Source: Streptomyces seoulensis (GTDB lineage Bacteria; Actinomycetota; Actinomycetes; Streptomycetales; Streptomycetaceae). Taken from it: a stretch of 64,000 nucleotides of DNA. A program made the translations under genes and the position numbers. Shown in pieces: positions 62,180 to 64,000 of this stretch (position 1 is its first letter; every line of letters starts with the position of its first letter). The stretch lies in contig CP054936.1 of NCBI GenBank assembly GCA_013364255.1, positions 5,660,353 to 5,724,352 of the forward strand, given 5' to 3'. The notes beneath the pieces were generated by a model. It worked only from the letters and a program-made list of their open reading frames with translations. It was not told the origin of the DNA and searched no databases.

Positions 62180-62640
62180 GGCGTCCGCTCCACGACGGTG
62201 GGCCGCCCCTGACATCAAAAGATTTCACGATGCGTCGAGTTGAGTGAGGGTGCCGGTGGGAGGGCCCTGCCGGCGACGGTCCTCTACGGTGCCTGCGCGA
62301 TCGGGCCGCAGCTGGTCACGTAGGCCCTGGTCGGCGCTCTGCGTGGCCTTGCCGGCCATCGCCGGGGTGACCCCGCTGCCGCGGCCCCACGACGCTTGGA
62401 GCCCCGGTTTCCCGGTCATGCCGCCCCTGGGGCCGCAGCCGCCGGCCGCGTCGGGGCGGTTCGGTGCCGTGGCGCTCGCGGCGGCGCTGCCGCTCGCCGA
62501 CGTCCTGGCCTGGAAGGGAAGACTCGGCAGGCAAAAGGATCAAGAGGACATCAAGTTGATCCGCGACCACCTGGGGCACCCGAAAGCGTGAGTTCCCTCA
62601 CCCGAGGCAGACCGGCGTGTCGGGGTGGGACGCATTTGTT
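62180..62640. other. Spacer between rpoBC and the rpsL transcript, with gene debris
   Basis: About 460 bp. It contains the fragment described at 62469-62591 and a minus-strand open stretch (62225-62419) that ends QGPPTGTLTQLDAS and has no recognisable domain. No complete gene is evident. It looks like an insertion or decayed gene between two essential operons. Confidence 0.5.
62469..62591 (+). pseudogene. C-terminal fragment resembling a nucleotidyltransferase-type protein
   Basis: The last 40 codons before the TGA at 62589 encode LPLADVLAWKGRLGRQKDQE followed by [14 protein letters not shown]. This resembles the C-terminus of nucleotidyltransferase-fold proteins (toxin/AbiEii-like), which end in a Lys, then R-x-K-D-x-x-D-I helix. 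The sequence upstream in the same frame is Pro/Arg-rich and looks non-coding, so this is probably the 3' end of a lost gene. The assignment is tentative. Confidence 0.4.
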
Positions 62641-62669
62641 TTGACCGAAGTCCGTGAGGTAGGTACGCT
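62641..62669 (+). promoter_or_regulatory. Strong promoter of the str operon (rpsL-rpsG-fusA)
   Basis: TTGACC (62641-62646), 17-base spacer, TACGCT (62664-62669). It is the best vegetative match in the window, with a start near 62676 and a leader of about 190 bases. Confidence 0.85.
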
Positions 62670-62865
62670 CAGACCTTGTGCCTGGGGTGTGCCCTGGCTC
62701 TCGTGCGTGCCTTCAGACCGCGTCGGGGGCCGCTATCGGCCACCGCAATCTGCGCCTCTTTCTGCTCGTGCGGCGGGAGTCCGCGGGATTCGACACACCC
62801 GACCGCGTGGGTCGGCGATGTTCCAGGTTAGCTGTACCTATCGGCACACAGAAACCGGAGAAGTA

Positions 62866-63237
62866 GTGCCTACGATCCAGCAGCTGGTCCGTAAGGGCCG
62901 GCAGGACAAGGTCGAGAAGAACAAGACGCCCGCACTCGAGGGTTCGCCCCAGCGTCGTGGCGTCTGCACGCGTGTGTTCACGACCACCCCGAAGAAGCCG
63001 AACTCGGCCCTGCGTAAGGTCGCGCGTGTGCGTCTGACCAGCGGTATCGAGGTCACTGCTTACATTCCGGGTGAGGGACACAACCTGCAGGAGCACTCCA
63101 TCGTGCTCGTGCGCGGCGGCCGTGTGAAGGACCTGCCGGGTGTTCGCTACAAGATCATCCGCGGCTCGCTCGACACCCAGGGTGTCAAGAACCGCAAGCA
63201 GGCTCGCAGCCGTTACGGCGCCAAGAAGGAGAAGTAA
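62866..63237 (+). CDS. rpsL: 30S ribosomal protein S12
   Basis: 123 residues from a GTG with GGAG upstream. The streptomycin-related segments [19 protein letters not shown] and [11 protein letters not shown] carry the normal (sensitive-type) lysines. First gene of the str operon; rpsG starts 2 bases after its stop. Confidence 0.99.
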   Translation: MPTIQQLVRKGRQDKVEKNKTPALEGSPQRRGVCTRVFTTTPKKPNSALRKVARVRLTSGIEVTAYIPGEGHNLQEHSIVLVRGGRVKDLPGVRYKIIRGSLDTQGVKNRKQARSRYGAKKEK

Positions 63238-63239
63238 GA

Positions 63240-63710
63240 ATGCCTCGTAAGGGCCCCGCCCCGAAGCGCCCGGTCATCATCGACCCGGTCTACGGTTCTC
63301 CTCTGGTGACCTCCCTCATCAACAAGGTGCTGCTGAACGGTAAGCGCTCCACCGCCGAGCGCATCGTCTACGGCGCCATGGAGGGTCTGCGTGAGAAGAC
63401 GGGCAACGACCCGGTCATCACGCTGAAGCGCGCGCTGGAGAACATCAAGCCGACCCTCGAGGTCAAGTCCCGCCGTGTCGGTGGCGCCACCTACCAGGTG
63501 CCGATCGAGGTCAAGCCCGGTCGCGCCAACACCCTCGCGCTGCGCTGGCTGGTCGGTTACTCCCGCGCCCGTCGCGAGAAGACCATGACCGAGCGCCTGC
63601 TCAACGAGCTCCTCGACGCCTCCAACGGCCTGGGCGCCGCTGTGAAGAAGCGCGAGGACACGCACAAGATGGCCGAGTCCAACAAGGCCTTCGCGCACTA
63701 CCGCTGGTAG
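63240..63710 (+). CDS. rpsG: 30S ribosomal protein S7
   Basis: 156 residues, full-length S7: [54 protein letters not shown] and [11 protein letters not shown]-type segment ([20 protein letters not shown]). It nucleates assembly of the 30S head. Confidence 0.99.
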   Translation: MPRKGPAPKRPVIIDPVYGSPLVTSLINKVLLNGKRSTAERIVYGAMEGLREKTGNDPVITLKRALENIKPTLEVKSRRVGGATYQVPIEVKPGRANTLALRWLVGYSRARREKTMTERLLNELLDASNGLGAAVKKREDTHKMAESNKAFAHYRW

Positions 63711-63749
63711 TCGCTACCCACATCGAGACCGAGAGAAGACTGAAGCCTT

Positions 63750-64000
63750 ATGGCTACCACTTCACTTGACCTGGCCAAGGTCCGCAACATCGGGATCATG
63801 GCCCACATCGACGCGGGCAAGACGACCACCACCGAGCGGATCCTGTTCTACACCGGCGTCTCGTACAAGATCGGTGAGGTCCACGACGGCGCTGCCACCA
63901 TGGACTGGATGGAGCAGGAGCAGGAGCGTGGCATCACGATCACCTCTGCTGCCACCACCTGTCACTGGCCGCTGGACGACGTCGACCACACCATCAACAT
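63750..64000 (+). CDS. fusA: Elongation factor G, N-terminal part; cut by window end
   Basis: ATG at 63750 with GAGAGAAG upstream. The first 83 codons are present and include the G1 loop [19 protein letters not shown] and the switch region [14 protein letters not shown]. The rest lies beyond the window. Third gene of the str operon. Confidence 0.98.
   Translation, partial: MATTSLDLAKVRNIGIMAHIDAGKTTTTERILFYTGVSYKIGEVHDGAATMDWMEQEQERGITITSAATTCHWPLDDVDHTIN

Noticed and set aside
62225-62419. Minus-strand frame between rpoC and rpsL as a transposase piece
   Set aside because: Gln/Arg-rich with no recognisable catalytic motif and no terminal inverted repeats or target duplication nearby.

Overview
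The window is high-GC actinobacterial chromosome and almost certainly comes from a Streptomyces. Codons are strongly G/C-ending, GTG and TTG starts are common, and several genes look leaderless. The gene order tRNA-Trp, secE, nusG, rplK, rplA, lipoprotein, rplJ, rplL, rpoB, rpoC, rpsL, rpsG, fusA is the core actinobacterial arrangement with a Streptomyces-type lipoprotein insertion. The species cannot be read from the sequence.

Layout. (1) 1-5.1 kb holds a cut-off M56 metalloprotease, fumarylacetoacetase, an ATP-grasp enzyme, a HAD phosphatase behind a 34-bp tandem repeat, and a secreted lytic-transglycosylase-like protein whose leader is a c-di-AMP (ydaO-type) riboswitch. Two Crp-like palindromes lie in the same long intergenic region. 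(2) 5.8-15.7 kb holds a long-chain polyprenyl diphosphate synthase, a LolA/RseB-like exported protein with an ABC exporter, a divergent pair of poorly known proteins, a VOC protein, RarD, and an SDR reductase divergent from its likely HxlR-type regulator. (3) 15.8-33.4 kb is a respiratory superlocus: korB-korA (2-oxoglutarate:ferredoxin oxidoreductase), one NarL-type response regulator with two paralogous histidine kinases, then a compact ten-gene complex I operon nuoA-B-C-H-I-J-K-L-M-N. That operon lacks nuoD, E, F and G and carries unusual tails and changed quinone-module residues. (4) 33.7-36.0 kb holds htpX-yccF, a GlsB-type membrane protein and yajQ. (5) 36.2-38.9 kb is a 2.6-kb island in tRNA-Tyr. 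It is bounded by 59-bp direct repeats (57/59 identical) and holds an integrase 3' remnant and an orphan DndB/DGQHR-domain protein. (6) 39.0-48.3 kb holds small hypothetical proteins (one ending in a beta-clamp-like QLTLF), an NAD(P)-binding protein, an amidohydrolase, tRNA-Thr, tRNA-Met, rpmG, two hot-dog dehydratases, murB, a thioredoxin-like lipoprotein, adenosine deaminase and an aspartate aminotransferase. (7) 48.5-64.0 kb is the transcription and translation block from tRNA-Trp to fusA, which is cut by the window end.

How the genes may work together. The Kor enzyme yields reduced ferredoxin. The second nuo cluster has the membrane pump plus the ferredoxin-like subunits NuoB and NuoI but no NADH module. 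A single two-component system sits between them. A ferredoxin-linked respiratory module is a reasonable inference, but a NuoD-like partner would have to come from elsewhere. The tRNA-Tyr island is the clearest accessory DNA and the most likely place for an undescribed defence or DNA-modification function. The 48.5-64 kb block is ordinary and conserved, with textbook promoters, terminators and an L10-type leader.
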